A DNA stretch of 29,238 nucleotides from Bacteroidales bacterium UBA3290 (GTDB lineage Bacteria > Bacteroidota > Bacteroidia > Bacteroidales > UBA932). Each line of letters opens with the position of its first letter. Within the stretch, counting starts at the first letter, position 1. Below the pieces are notes generated by a model, which ran no database searches, was not told the origin of the DNA, and saw only the letters and a list, made by a program, of their open reading frames with translations. Shown piece after piece: positions 15,463 to 23,030 of this stretch. Made by a program: the position numbers and the translations under genes. The DNA is taken from contig DETK01000028.1 of NCBI GenBank assembly GCA_002361615.1, forward strand, positions 3,962 to 33,199, written 5' to 3'.

Positions 15463-15918
15463 TTAAAGCTGTTTGACAAGCCAGTTCTGCAGACCGATCT
15501 TCTCGATCAGGTCGAGCTGGGTTTCGCTCCAGAGCATATCTTCTTCTTCGTCAAGGGCGTAGGCCTTGAGAATGTCGTAGGTCTTGAGGTCGTCGGCGAG
15601 AGAGAGGACCAACTGCTGCAGGATGGGAACCTGCTCGTGGGAGACGGCCAGGTCGGCCTTGATGTATTCGACAGGGTCGGTGGTAACGGGCATAGCCGGA
15701 GCGGCTTCCACCAGCGGCGTACCGCCGAGGTCGAGGATACGCTCGATGAACTGATCCACCCAAGCCATTTCCTCGGCTGCGTGTTCTGCGTACTTCTCAC
15801 CCAGTTTGGAGAAGCCCTGGTCGGCGAAGATCTTACCTTCTACTTTGTGCTGGAGAGACTGGGCGGCGAGGCCGGTTGCATAGGCCTGAAGGGCCGCGAT
15901 AGATTTCTGTTTGTCCAT
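15463..15918 (-). CDS. Ferritin-like/bacterioferritin family protein (151 aa)
   Basis: The protein is a predicted four-helix ferritin-like iron protein. Candidate di-iron ligands are in helix 1-2 (QHKVEGKIFADQGFSKLGEKYAEHAAEEMAWVDQ) and helix 3-4 (DLAVSHEQVPILQQ, DEEEDMLWSETQLDLIEKIG). Length and motif spacing suit a bacterioferritin-type or Dps-like protein of Bacteroidota. It is the promoter-proximal gene of a ferritin-peroxidase-ohrR operon, linking iron storage to peroxide defence: storing iron limits Fenton chemistry while the peroxidase removes hydroperoxides. The heme-ligating Met typical of true bacterioferritins cannot be assigned with confidence. Confidence 0.85.
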   Translation of the reverse strand: MDKQKSIAALQAYATGLAAQSLQHKVEGKIFADQGFSKLGEKYAEHAAEEMAWVDQFIERILDLGGTPLVEAAPAMPVTTDPVEYIKADLAVSHEQVPILQQLVLSLADDLKTYDILKAYALDEEEDMLWSETQLDLIEKIGLQNWLVKQL

Positions 15919-15958
15919 GGTGTTTACTGTTTATTGTTTGTTATTGCTTTTTCTATTT

Positions 15959-16010
15959 ATATCGTTCGCGACACAAAGGAACAACTTTATTTTTATATCG
16001 CAAGCGATAT
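15959..16010 (-). promoter_or_regulatory. Promoter with two palindromic operators, likely OhrR-controlled
   Basis: The perfect 16-bp palindrome ATATCGCAAGCGATAT (15995-16010) and its imperfect copy ATATCGTTCGCGACAC (15959-15974) are centred 36 bp apart. On the minus strand a -33 CTTG (16001-16004) lies in the centre of the first palindrome. After 19 bases comes a -7 TTCCTTTG (15974-15981), one base off TAnnTTTG, abutting the second palindrome. Binding would occlude the promoter. The nearest regulator is the OhrR encoded in the same operon. Confidence 0.65.
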
Positions 16011-16039
16011 TTCAAAAATTTTTCACTTTTTTTGAAAAA

Positions 16040-18220
16040 TCAGCTGATGAACAACAGTTCGCGGTACTTGGGCAGAGGCCATAGCTGGTTGTCCACCAGT
16101 TCCTCGAGCTTGTCGACGGGCCGGCGCAATTCTTCGATCTGCGCTGCGATAGCGTGGTAGGCCACGGCGCGGGCGTACTCATCCTCTATCGTATTGGCCC
16201 GCTTACGCGCCAGGCGCATGGCTTCGGCACGGTCGCTCACCTCTTCTATATAAGCGCCGATGCGGCGGATCAGGTCGAGTTCCGTGCCGCATCCGTCGAA
16301 ACTTCCCATCACCTGCTGGTGCAGCGACACTTCCTTGAGCAGCCGCGTCTTATACTCCAGGGCCGCAGGGATGATATGGTTGACGGCCATACGGACCATC
16401 ACCCGGCTCTCGATCTGGACTTTCTTCGTATAGATATCCCACTTGACCTCGTTGCGGGCGCCCAGTTCCTTTTCGGTATAGACGCCGGTCCGGGTGAACA
16501 TGGCCACGGATTCGGGCGTGGTGAAGGCCTTGAACATTTCCGGCACGCTGGTCTCCACGTCGAGGCCACGGCGCTGCGCTTCCAGCTGCCATTCCTCAGA
16601 ATAGCCGTTCCCGTCGAAGCAGACGACATCGATGATCTGGGCTATGACCGGCTTGAGCGTGTCCATCACGGCTACTTGCAGGGTCTTGCCTGCTGCCAGT
16701 TCCTTATCGAGCGCCTGCTTGAAGTCGAGCAGCTGCTCTGCCACGGCCGCATTGAGCGTAGTTACGGCGCCGGCGCAGTTGGCGCTGGAGCCGACGGCAC
16801 GGAACTCAAAACGATTGCCGGTAAAGGCAAAGGGAGATGTGCGGTTGCGGTCCGTATTGTCGACAAAGATTTCCGGAATCTCGATCAAACCGACACTGCG
16901 TCCCTTGCGCCCGGCGATCTCGATGGGCGTATCGGAAGGAACGGTCAGGATCTTGCGCAGGACAGCGGTCATCGTGCGGCCCAGGAAGGCGGAGATAATG
17001 GCTGGCGGGGCCTCGTTTCCACCCAGACGATGGGCGTTGGTGGCGCTGGCGATGCTGGCCTTGAGCACGTCGTTGTGCCGCTGGACAGCCATCAGCACGT
17101 TGACGAAGAAGGTCAGGAACAGCAGGTTGCCCATCGCGTCCCGGCCGGGGGCCATCAACGGCCGGCCCGTGTCGGTACCCAGCGACCAGTTGCAGTGCTT
17201 GCCAGAGCCGTTGATGCCATGGAAGGGTTTCTCATGCAGCAGCACCACAAAACCGTGCTTGCGGGCAATGGAATTCATCAGGTTCATCACCAGCTGGTTC
17301 TGGTCGTTCGAAAGATTCGCTTCCCCGTAGATGGGAGCCAGCTCGAACTGGTTGGGTGCCACCTCGTTATGCCGGGTCTTGAGCGGAATGCCGAGCCGGA
17401 GGCCCTCCACTTCCAGCTCGCGCATGAAAGCTGCGACGCGGGCAGGAATGGCGCCGAAATAGTGGTCGGCGAGCTGCTGGCTCTTGGAGGACATATGGCC
17501 CATCAGCGTCCGGCCGGTAATCATCAGGTCGGTACGCGCGGCATAAAGGTCTTCGTCCACCAGGAAATACTCCTGCTCCCAGCCCAGGAAGCACTTCACC
17601 TTGTTCACAGCCGGATCGAAAAGGCGGCAGATGGGCACGGCGGCATCGCTGACCGCCTTGATGGAACGCTTGAGCGGCGTCTTGTAATCGAGTGCCTCGC
17701 CGGTATATGCGACGAAAACCGTGGGGATGCAGAGCGTATCTTCCTGGATGAAGACAGGCGAGGTCGGATCCCAGGCCGTATAGCCGCGGGCCTCGAAGGT
17801 GGCCCGGATGCCACCGTTTGGGAAAGAAGATCCGTCAGACTCCTGCTGGGCGAGCGAACTGCCGTCGAAAGTCTCGATGACGCCGCCGCGGCCATCCAGC
17901 GCGATGAGTGAATCGTGCTTCTCGGCCGTCCCTTCCGTCAGCGGCTGGAACCAGTGCGTTACGTGGGTAACGTGGTTTTCCAACGCCCACTCCTTCATAC
18001 CGCCGGCCACGCGGTCAGCCGTCGCACGGTCGAGCGGATGTCCCTTGTCGATGCATTCCATCAGCGCCTCGAAAGTACGCGGATCCAGATACTTCCGCAT
18101 CGCGGCGCGATTGAACAGGCGTTCGCCGAAATACTCAGATGATTTCTTGTCGGGAAGATCCACGGCCGGCGCCTTCTTGCCGAACGACGTCCTGACCAGC
18201 TCGAAACGATCGATACTCAT
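16040..18220 (-). CDS. glnN: Glutamine synthetase type III (726 aa)
   Basis: The enzyme makes glutamine from glutamate, ammonia and ATP as a large GSIII oligomer typical of Bacteroidota and cyanobacteria. The GSIII-specific N-terminus (SEYFGERLFNRAAMRKYL) is present, with the catalytic blocks FLGWEQEYFLVD, TRHNEVAPNQFELAPIYGEAN, EKPFHGINGSGKHCNWSLGT, GGNEAPPAIISAFLG and NRTSPFAFTGNRFEFRAVGSSAN. Length is normal. Glutamine is the CarA substrate, so the gene supports the arginine/carbamoyl-phosphate operon metabolically. It starts 58 bases after the EamA transporter gene. A TATATTTA (one base off the -7 consensus) lies about 20 bases upstream of its ATG. Confidence 0.97.
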   Translation of the reverse strand: MSIDRFELVRTSFGKKAPAVDLPDKKSSEYFGERLFNRAAMRKYLDPRTFEALMECIDKGHPLDRATADRVAGGMKEWALENHVTHVTHWFQPLTEGTAEKHDSLIALDGRGGVIETFDGSSLAQQESDGSSFPNGGIRATFEARGYTAWDPTSPVFIQEDTLCIPTVFVAYTGEALDYKTPLKRSIKAVSDAAVPICRLFDPAVNKVKCFLGWEQEYFLVDEDLYAARTDLMITGRTLMGHMSSKSQQLADHYFGAIPARVAAFMRELEVEGLRLGIPLKTRHNEVAPNQFELAPIYGEANLSNDQNQLVMNLMNSIARKHGFVVLLHEKPFHGINGSGKHCNWSLGTDTGRPLMAPGRDAMGNLLFLTFFVNVLMAVQRHNDVLKASIASATNAHRLGGNEAPPAIISAFLGRTMTAVLRKILTVPSDTPIEIAGRKGRSVGLIEIPEIFVDNTDRNRTSPFAFTGNRFEFRAVGSSANCAGAVTTLNAAVAEQLLDFKQALDKELAAGKTLQVAVMDTLKPVIAQIIDVVCFDGNGYSEEWQLEAQRRGLDVETSVPEMFKAFTTPESVAMFTRTGVYTEKELGARNEVKWDIYTKKVQIESRVMVRMAVNHIIPAALEYKTRLLKEVSLHQQVMGSFDGCGTELDLIRRIGAYIEEVSDRAEAMRLARKRANTIEDEYARAVAYHAIAAQIEELRRPVDKLEELVDNQLWPLPKYRELLFIS

Positions 18221-18278
18221 ACGGCTCCAAATTGAAGTCGTAAATATAATGATAATTTTTTAGCGTTGACGTTGTTTT

Positions 18279-19178
18279 TCAGCGAGCTGCCGCACGGCTC
18301 TTGCTCACCAGGACCACGCCGCCGACTACCAGTGCCGTAGCCAGGATTTTCTGCCAGGTGAGGGCATCGACGCCCAGGATGATGCTCAGGACGGTAGCCA
18401 GGATCGGCTGCATATACGAATACATGCTCACCAGCGTGGGACGGATACGCTTCTGACCGAAAGGGATGAGGAAATACGCCACGAAGGTGGCGAAAAACAC
18501 CAGATAGCCGATCTCCAGCCCCACCTTCATCGGGATGACCGAGTAATCCGTGGTCACCAGCCCCTTGGCCGAGAAAGGCAACGACATCAGCAGCGAGAAG
18601 AGGAACATCCACTTCATGAACGTGACCACATTGTACTTGGCGATAACCGGCCGGAAAAGCGCCAGATACAAAGCGAAACAAAGGCTGTTCAGCAGCAGCA
18701 GCACGATACCCGCCGGCGTAGAAGCATTCGCCCCGCCCGAATGGACCGAATTGAAAATCAGGAACAGGATTCCCGCGAAACTGATGGCCACACCCCCCGC
18801 CTTCATCCACGTGATCGGCTCCTTCAGGAACAGGAAGGCGAAAATCATGGTAAAGATCGGACCCAGCGTACCCATAATGGCCGCATCGATGGCACTGGCC
18901 ATCGTAATCCCCTGCAGGAACGTGAACTGCGTGAGGAACAACCCCAGCAGCGAAGCCAGCGCAATCTTCCAGAAATCCCCCCGGTCCACCTTCTCCCGCG
19001 GCATGAACAGCGACAACCCCCAGAAAAGCACCGCAGCCCCCAACGCCCGGAAAGTAAACAACACGATCGGAGACACAAGCGCGCTGTTGGCGATGTCCTT
19101 GCAGCACACCACATTCAAGCCGAAAATAATATACGCCCCGGCAACCGCCAGATGCCCCGCTAACTTCTCGTTCGCCAT
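18279..19178 (-). CDS. EamA/DMT-family transporter (299 aa)
   Basis: This is an inner-membrane protein with about ten transmembrane helices in two EamA repeats. The first repeat contains HLAVAGAYIIFGLNVVCCKDIA and ends with MGTLGPIFTMIFAFLFLKEPITWMKAGGVAISFAGILFLIF. The second ends with SMYSYMQPILATVLSIILGVDALTWQKILATALVVGGVVLVSKSR. Such proteins usually export amino acids, nucleosides or other small metabolites; the substrate here is unknown. It lies 28 bases after the exported-protein gene and may share its transcript. Confidence 0.9.
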   Translation of the reverse strand: MANEKLAGHLAVAGAYIIFGLNVVCCKDIANSALVSPIVLFTFRALGAAVLFWGLSLFMPREKVDRGDFWKIALASLLGLFLTQFTFLQGITMASAIDAAIMGTLGPIFTMIFAFLFLKEPITWMKAGGVAISFAGILFLIFNSVHSGGANASTPAGIVLLLLNSLCFALYLALFRPVIAKYNVVTFMKWMFLFSLLMSLPFSAKGLVTTDYSVIPMKVGLEIGYLVFFATFVAYFLIPFGQKRIRPTLVSMYSYMQPILATVLSIILGVDALTWQKILATALVVGGVVLVSKSRAAAR

Positions 19179-19206
19179 AACGGCCGCAAAGATAATGAAA
19201 AAGCGC

Positions 19207-20229
19207 TTAGAAGTACATACCCAGACCGAGTGTACAATCGATGCGTCGGAACGAGAGCGTCGTCACACCGGCAGAAAGGGCAAATCGTCCGATATTGAAG
19301 ACGGCGCCTAAATCAGCAGAAACACCCCGCAAAGTCACGTCTGAAACCTCCGCCCAGCGACCGGAGAGATCCTCCCAACAGAGGCTGCGCCACCCATATC
19401 CAGCACCGGTATAAAGCGTCAGCCAAGAGGCCGGATGCCACAACACGCCACCCGTGGCGGAAAGACGGCTCCGCTGCGTCCTTCCCGTCGTCCAGATCTG
19501 CCCGTAATAGGCCTGACCGTCGGAGGTACAGGTATAATCGACCGTGGGATAACAGAAGTTGCTGTCGAAACGGACATACAGGCCCGCCTTACGCACCACA
19601 CCCAGCATCAGTCCATACGAAAAATCAGGTACGACAGCCTCGGCCAGCAGCAAATAATGAAAGGGAGGAGCCTTTGTGTCGACCGGAGCAGCAACTGGCA
19701 CCTCAACCGGAACTTCGACAGGTACTTCCACCACCCGTTCGACGGGCACTTCAACGACCTTTTGCTCTACGATACGGACTGTATCGGTTTTCTGCACCTC
19801 ACGCATCACGATTACCGTGTCGCGAATGACGACTGTCTGGCCGGCAACAACCTGCACCACGGTTGGCGAAGCCGCCACCGGCAGTTCGGGCAGCGTCACC
19901 ACGTCGGCATAGCGCTGCTTCATCTGGTTGAAACGCTGCTGTTGCGAGGGCGTCATATTGCTCCCCTTCACTTTTTTCAGCAACTGGCTGATTGCATCGG
20001 CCTGCGAACGAAGTTGCTTTGCAGCTTCTTTATCGCCGGCCTTCGCCGCGATGGCCACATCGCAGAAAGACTGGTAGCGCTGCAGCACTTGCTCCCATTG
20101 AAGGCTATCCTGTTCCACACGCGAGACAGGTGTCGGGAAACGCAGACGCTGCTGCGCCGACAACGGCAAGACACTTTGCAGTAGAAACCACCCGCACAGG
20201 AGAACGATGCGAAACAAGAATCCGTTCAT
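19207..20229 (-). CDS. Exported protein with Val-Pro repeat spacer and beta-rich C-terminus (340 aa)
   Basis: No family is recognised. A signal peptide is clear (MNGFLFRIVLLCGWFLLQSVLPLSA, cleavage before QQ). A helical region (about 30-115) contains SQQQRFNQMKQRYADVV. A segment of repeated V-E-V-P-V units (about 165-195) follows, resembling a stiff periplasmic spacer. The C-terminal 130 residues alternate polar and hydrophobic residues and end in a terminal Phe (LGLGMYF), as outer-membrane beta-barrels do. A small barrel anchored through a periplasmic linker is a reasonable inference. The ATG at 20229 is chosen for the signal peptide. It is divergent from the kinase gene with a 55-base gap. 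Confidence 0.8.
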   Translation of the reverse strand: MNGFLFRIVLLCGWFLLQSVLPLSAQQRLRFPTPVSRVEQDSLQWEQVLQRYQSFCDVAIAAKAGDKEAAKQLRSQADAISQLLKKVKGSNMTPSQQQRFNQMKQRYADVVTLPELPVAASPTVVQVVAGQTVVIRDTVIVMREVQKTDTVRIVEQKVVEVPVERVVEVPVEVPVEVPVAAPVDTKAPPFHYLLLAEAVVPDFSYGLMLGVVRKAGLYVRFDSNFCYPTVDYTCTSDGQAYYGQIWTTGRTQRSRLSATGGVLWHPASWLTLYTGAGYGWRSLCWEDLSGRWAEVSDVTLRGVSADLGAVFNIGRFALSAGVTTLSFRRIDCTLGLGMYF

Positions 20230-20235
20230 AGATTT

Positions 20236-20243
20236 CAAATATA
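20236..20243 (-). promoter_or_regulatory. -7-like element before the exported-protein gene
   Basis: The minus strand reads TATATTTG, matching TAnnTTTG, but it ends only 6 bases before the ATG at 20229. The transcript would have almost no leader. It lies in the 55-base divergent gap shared with the kinase promoter. Confidence 0.35.
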
Positions 20244-20256
20244 CACAAATAATCCT

Positions 20257-20264
20257 TATTTTTG
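20257..20264 (+). promoter_or_regulatory. -7 element of the kinase gene
   Basis: TATTTTTG matches TAnnTTTG, 20 bases before the GTG at 20285, supporting the GTG start. A TTTG -33 at the right distance is not seen. The element is close to the divergent -7 on the other strand, so the two promoters may compete. Confidence 0.4.
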
Positions 20265-20284
20265 TTTGATAATTATCATTATAA

Positions 20285-21214
20285 GTGGACGATCCCTCCT
20301 TTTTCTTCTCCGATCCAGGGTGTGGCATGACCACTGCCAGCGGCCTCGAATGCATCTACTGCTCCGAGAAAGGACCCAGCATCCTCTATCGGACCCAGCG
20401 CGAAGGAAAGTTCCGCGTGCTCAAAGCCCTCAAGGAGGAATTCCGGAACGATCCGTTCTACCGGGGTCTGCTTCGCAAAGAATTCGAGATTGGATGGGAA
20501 CTCGACCATCCCGGCATCTGCAAAACCCTGGACTTCCGCGAGGTGGACAGCCTCGGCCCCTGCATAGAAATGGAGTGGGTGGACGGCTGCACGCTTGAGG
20601 AGTTATATGCCCACGGCCCCGTCGCCCGGGAACTCGAAGTCCAGTTGTTCAGCGAGCTTTGCGACGCCCTCTCTTACATCCACCACAAGCAGGTGTTTCA
20701 CCGCGACCTCAAACCCGAAAACATCCTGGTCACCCATAAGGGCTCTCACATCAAACTCATCGACTTCGGCTTGTCCGACTCAGACACGCACGCCACCCAC
20801 AAGGAATCCGCCGGCACCGTGGTCTATGCCGCTCCGGAGGTACTTCGCGGCGACCCAGCCGATGCCCGCAGCGACATCTTCTCGTTGGGCCGCATCCTTT
20901 TCGAAGTGTCGGACCGCTTCACAAACATCGCGCTCAAGTGCATGGACCGTAGGCCCGAGAAACGCTTCTCCTCGGCCGAAGAAGTGAAAGAAGCGCTCCA
21001 CAAACGCCGGCCAACGTGGCTGTGGGGAGTGCTGGCCGCCGTGATCCTGCTGGCCGCCGTCCTGGCCGGCGGCTATTTCTTCAACCGCAACGGACAAAAA
21101 CCCGAACCGGAAACAAAGCCCGCCCAACCCACGCCCAACCCGGACGACCCCGAGAACATCGACGACCTCTTCGAAGAAGTCTCAAAACAAATCCTCGACA
21201 CGCAGAAGCGTTAG
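20285..21214 (+). CDS. Transmembrane Ser/Thr protein kinase, shortened C-lobe (309 aa)
   Basis: This is a eukaryotic-like kinase. The N-lobe has VLKALK (Lys48 or Lys50) and EFEIGWELDHPGI. The catalytic loop is HRDLKPEN (139-146), the metal-binding DFG is 160-162, and the activation segment ends in AAPEVLRGDPADARSDIFSLG. Between SLGRILFEVSD and RFTNIALKCMDRRPEKRFSSAEEV the usual 40 or so residues (alpha-G region) are missing, a compact form. A membrane helix (about 246-266) and a Pro-rich outer tail follow. The start is GTG at 20285; an ATG at 20327 is the alternative. The last seven codons lie in the 44-bp direct repeat. The divergent exported protein is a candidate partner. Confidence 0.87.
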   Translation: MDDPSFFFSDPGCGMTTASGLECIYCSEKGPSILYRTQREGKFRVLKALKEEFRNDPFYRGLLRKEFEIGWELDHPGICKTLDFREVDSLGPCIEMEWVDGCTLEELYAHGPVARELEVQLFSELCDALSYIHHKQVFHRDLKPENILVTHKGSHIKLIDFGLSDSDTHATHKESAGTVVYAAPEVLRGDPADARSDIFSLGRILFEVSDRFTNIALKCMDRRPEKRFSSAEEVKEALHKRRPTWLWGVLAAVILLAAVLAGGYFFNRNGQKPEPETKPAQPTPNPDDPENIDDLFEEVSKQILDTQKR

Positions 21215-21237
21215 CCCCCCGTCCGTGCCGGCGATAT
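21194..21237. repeat. 44-bp direct repeat, copy A (kinase side)
   Basis: It begins CTCGACACGCAG and ends GCCGGCGATAT, identical over 44 bp to 22363-22406. It holds the last codons and stop of the kinase gene. Read on the minus strand, it also holds a non-functional copy of the C-terminal codons of the 193-aa protein. Confidence 0.95.
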
Positions 21238-21248
21238 CCGGCAAGACG

Positions 21249-22268
21249 TTAGTTGCGCGCATTGATCAAACTGACAGTCAGTTTGATCATCGTATCCATT
21301 TCATCCATCCGGCTTTCTGCAATCATCAGCGTAAGAGCTACTAGTGCATTGTCAGCGATGCGTTTTCTCCCATTTTCCCCATACAGTACGCCATTCCTAT
21401 CCATAAACCAGAGGAAAAGCGTAGCAGCGATTCGTTTATTCCCGTCACTGAAGCTATGGTTTTTCGTAACCAGATAAAGCAACATAGCAGCCTTCTCTTC
21501 AATGGATGGATATAGTTCCTGCCCGTTCCAAGTCTGATATATCTGACCGATGGAACTGTGGAACGACTGATCCTTCTCATTACCAAAAAGAGAACTCCCT
21601 CCAAACTTAGCCTTCAATTCCCGGATCACATCCATTGCGTTGTCATATGTCGCATGGAATCGCTCGGGTCTGGTTGTCTGCTCGATTTTGAGTGTCTGGT
21701 AATCATAGCTGTCAAGTGTATCGAGCGCATACGTATAGTCTTGAACCACCTCAAAAACCGATTGCAACTGATCGGCATCTGACTCTTTCAGCTCAACATA
21801 ACTCATCGTACGCCCCATCACCGCGACCAGCTGCTTCAGCTCTTCGTACTTCTGCTGCGCCAAATCTTTCTTGACGGCAAAACCGCGAATGAGATAGTCT
21901 TTCAGAACCCGATTCGCCCATATACGGAACTGCGTTCCCCGTGCAGACTTGACCCTATATCCGACTGATATAATAACATCCAGATTATACAATACAACTT
22001 CTCCTGTCTGGAATTTGTCTGCCATAGCGCCGTGTGGGGTGGTATATGCATATTTTGCACATACCACTTCCTTGTCCAATTCTCCTTCTTTGAAAATGTT
22101 TTGGATATGCCTGGTTATCACTGTTCTATCGCGCTGAAACAGTGTCGCCATCTGCCCCTGTGACAACCATACGGTTTCGTTTTCCAGCTTAACGTCAAGT
22201 TGTGTCTGGCCATCCTCTGTCTGATAGAGGATCACTTCACCTTTGCCAATTGAATCTTTCGTCTCCAT
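21249..22268 (-). CDS. RhuM-domain/Fic-Doc fusion protein (339 aa)
   Basis: Residues 1-130 form the RhuM-type N-terminus (EVILYQTEDGQTQLDVKLENETVWLSQGQMATLFQRDRTVITRHI, with a helix-turn-helix-like part, then GYRVKSARGTQFRIWANRVLKDYLI). The C-terminal half is a Fic/Doc domain with the active-site motif HSFSDGNKRIA (His271), closer to Doc (HxFxDANKR) than to classical Fic (HPFxxGNGR). Doc enzymes phosphorylate and Fic enzymes AMPylate or otherwise modify target proteins; the target here is unknown. No antitoxin gene lies beside it. The last codons contain a perfect 12-bp stem palindrome (21263-21289). The gene lies alone between the 44-bp repeats and is AT-richer than the kinase. Confidence 0.9.
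   Translation of the reverse strand: METKDSIGKGEVILYQTEDGQTQLDVKLENETVWLSQGQMATLFQRDRTVITRHIQNIFKEGELDKEVVCAKYAYTTPHGAMADKFQTGEVVLYNLDVIISVGYRVKSARGTQFRIWANRVLKDYLIRGFAVKKDLAQQKYEELKQLVAVMGRTMSYVELKESDADQLQSVFEVVQDYTYALDTLDSYDYQTLKIEQTTRPERFHATYDNAMDVIRELKAKFGGSSLFGNEKDQSFHSSIGQIYQTWNGQELYPSIEEKAAMLLYLVTKNHSFSDGNKRIAATLFLWFMDRNGVLYGENGRKRIADNALVALTLMIAESRMDEMDTMIKLTVSLINARN
21263..21289. repeat. 27-bp perfect palindrome inside the end of the RhuM-Fic gene
   Basis: TGATCAAACTGA pairs with TCAGTTTGATCA across a CAG loop, a 12-bp perfect stem within the codons for MIKLTVSLI. In the transcript it would fold as a hairpin 12 bases before the stop codon. No T-tract follows. Terminator, protein-binding site and chance remain open. 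Confidence 0.6.
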
Positions 22269-22285
22269 ATCGTTTCATTTTTCGA

Positions 22286-22293
22286 CAAAGATA
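22286..22293 (-). promoter_or_regulatory. -7 element of the RhuM-Fic gene
   Basis: The minus strand reads TATCTTTG, 17 bases before the ATG at 22268. No TTTG -33 is evident at 19-21 bases. The element lies inside the cassette, so the gene appears to bring its own promoter. Confidence 0.45.
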
Positions 22294-22353
22294 CTACGCC
22301 CACCCCGCGCAGGACCGGTAAAAAAGCAATTTCTTTTACAAAAAAATAAAAAG

Positions 22354-22935
22354 TTACACTGTCTCGACACGCAGAAGCGTTAGCCCCCCGTCCGTGCCGG
22401 CGATATAGGCTGGTGTATAGGCGTTGTCACGCAAAATCCGGGGAATATTGAGCGGATAGCCCTTCATCAGATGTGCCAGCTCAAAACGATCACCCGCCAT
22501 AAGCTTGGCATTCATACTTTCCGTCACCGCATATTGATTATTGCCCTCATAGCGCAATTTGACCAGCCGGTCAGGATTCCATCCGATCGTCAGGATATCG
22601 CCAGGCTTCAAGTCGGCACTGAAGACCGACTGCACCGTCAGGAAATTCGAAGAAAACGCCGCATCGCTCTTGAGCGACTCGCAGAAAAGCCGGAAATCGC
22701 GAAAACCCACAAACCGGCTCAGAATATCCAGGGTCGAAAGCCGCGGCATCGGATGGCTCGTCACATAACCCCACAACCGCTTCAAAGTTGACGTCGATAG
22801 AAGCTCTCCCGTCTCCCGCTCAATCACCACCGACAACGCCTCAAAATCGGTCGTCGTCGCCACCCTGCGGCCATAGTGCTTCTCCACTTGGGTCAGGAGG
22901 TAATTCAGTTCGGGGATCGGTTTCTTCTGGTCCAT
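22354..22935 (-). CDS. Bacteroidota protein with helix-turn-helix-like N-terminus, unknown function (193 aa)
   Basis: The N-terminal 85 residues include LLSTSTLKRLWGYVTSHPMPRLSTLDILSRFVGFRDFRLFCESL. This arrangement is seen in many uncharacterised Bacteroidota proteins and suggests a DNA-binding helical domain. The C-terminal half (LKPGDILTIGWNPDRLVKLRYEGNNQYAVTES, then LAHLMKGYPLNI) is beta-rich and unassigned. The last codons (AGTDGGLTLLRVE) lie in the 44-bp repeat. The final TV-stop comes from the inserted cassette; in the empty site the frame would end as DLF-stop. A -7-like TAACTTTG (22943-22950) precedes the ATG by 7 bases. Confidence 0.8.
   Translation of the reverse strand: MDQKKPIPELNYLLTQVEKHYGRRVATTTDFEALSVVIERETGELLSTSTLKRLWGYVTSHPMPRLSTLDILSRFVGFRDFRLFCESLKSDAAFSSNFLTVQSVFSADLKPGDILTIGWNPDRLVKLRYEGNNQYAVTESMNAKLMAGDRFELAHLMKGYPLNIPRILRDNAYTPAYIAGTDGGLTLLRVETV
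22363..22406. repeat. 44-bp direct repeat, copy B (193-aa gene side)
   Basis: Identical over 44 bp to 21194-21237. It encodes the C-terminal AGTDGGLTLLRVE of the minus-strand 193-aa protein. On the plus strand it also contains a disconnected copy of the kinase end LDTQKR-stop. Confidence 0.95.
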
Positions 22936-23030
22936 ATAAGTGCAAAGTTACCAAAAATGGCACGAACTCGGAATAAGCCACAGCGTCGCCTTGGACATCT
23001 TTATAAAGACGTCGGAAGTGCTCTTGATAA

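Larger units (their letters stand above)
21194..22406. mobile_element. Putative inserted RhuM-Fic cassette bounded by 44-bp direct repeats
   Basis: Two perfect 44-bp direct repeats bound a segment with a single gene, its own promoter and lower GC than the flanks. Cassette plus one repeat is 1169 bp. Each repeat carries the 3' ends of both the kinase and the 193-aa gene, so before insertion these two genes were convergent and overlapped at their ends. No transposase, integrase or terminal inverted repeat is visible. The repeats resemble att sites or an unusually long target duplication. The mobility mechanism is inferred, not seen. Confidence 0.6.

Noticed and set aside
21275..21277. Shared CTGACAGTCAG between the fic palindrome and the second 111-bp element as proof of common origin
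   Set aside because: Eleven palindromic bases shared once is not enough. Flanking bases differ, so it is only mentioned as a curiosity.
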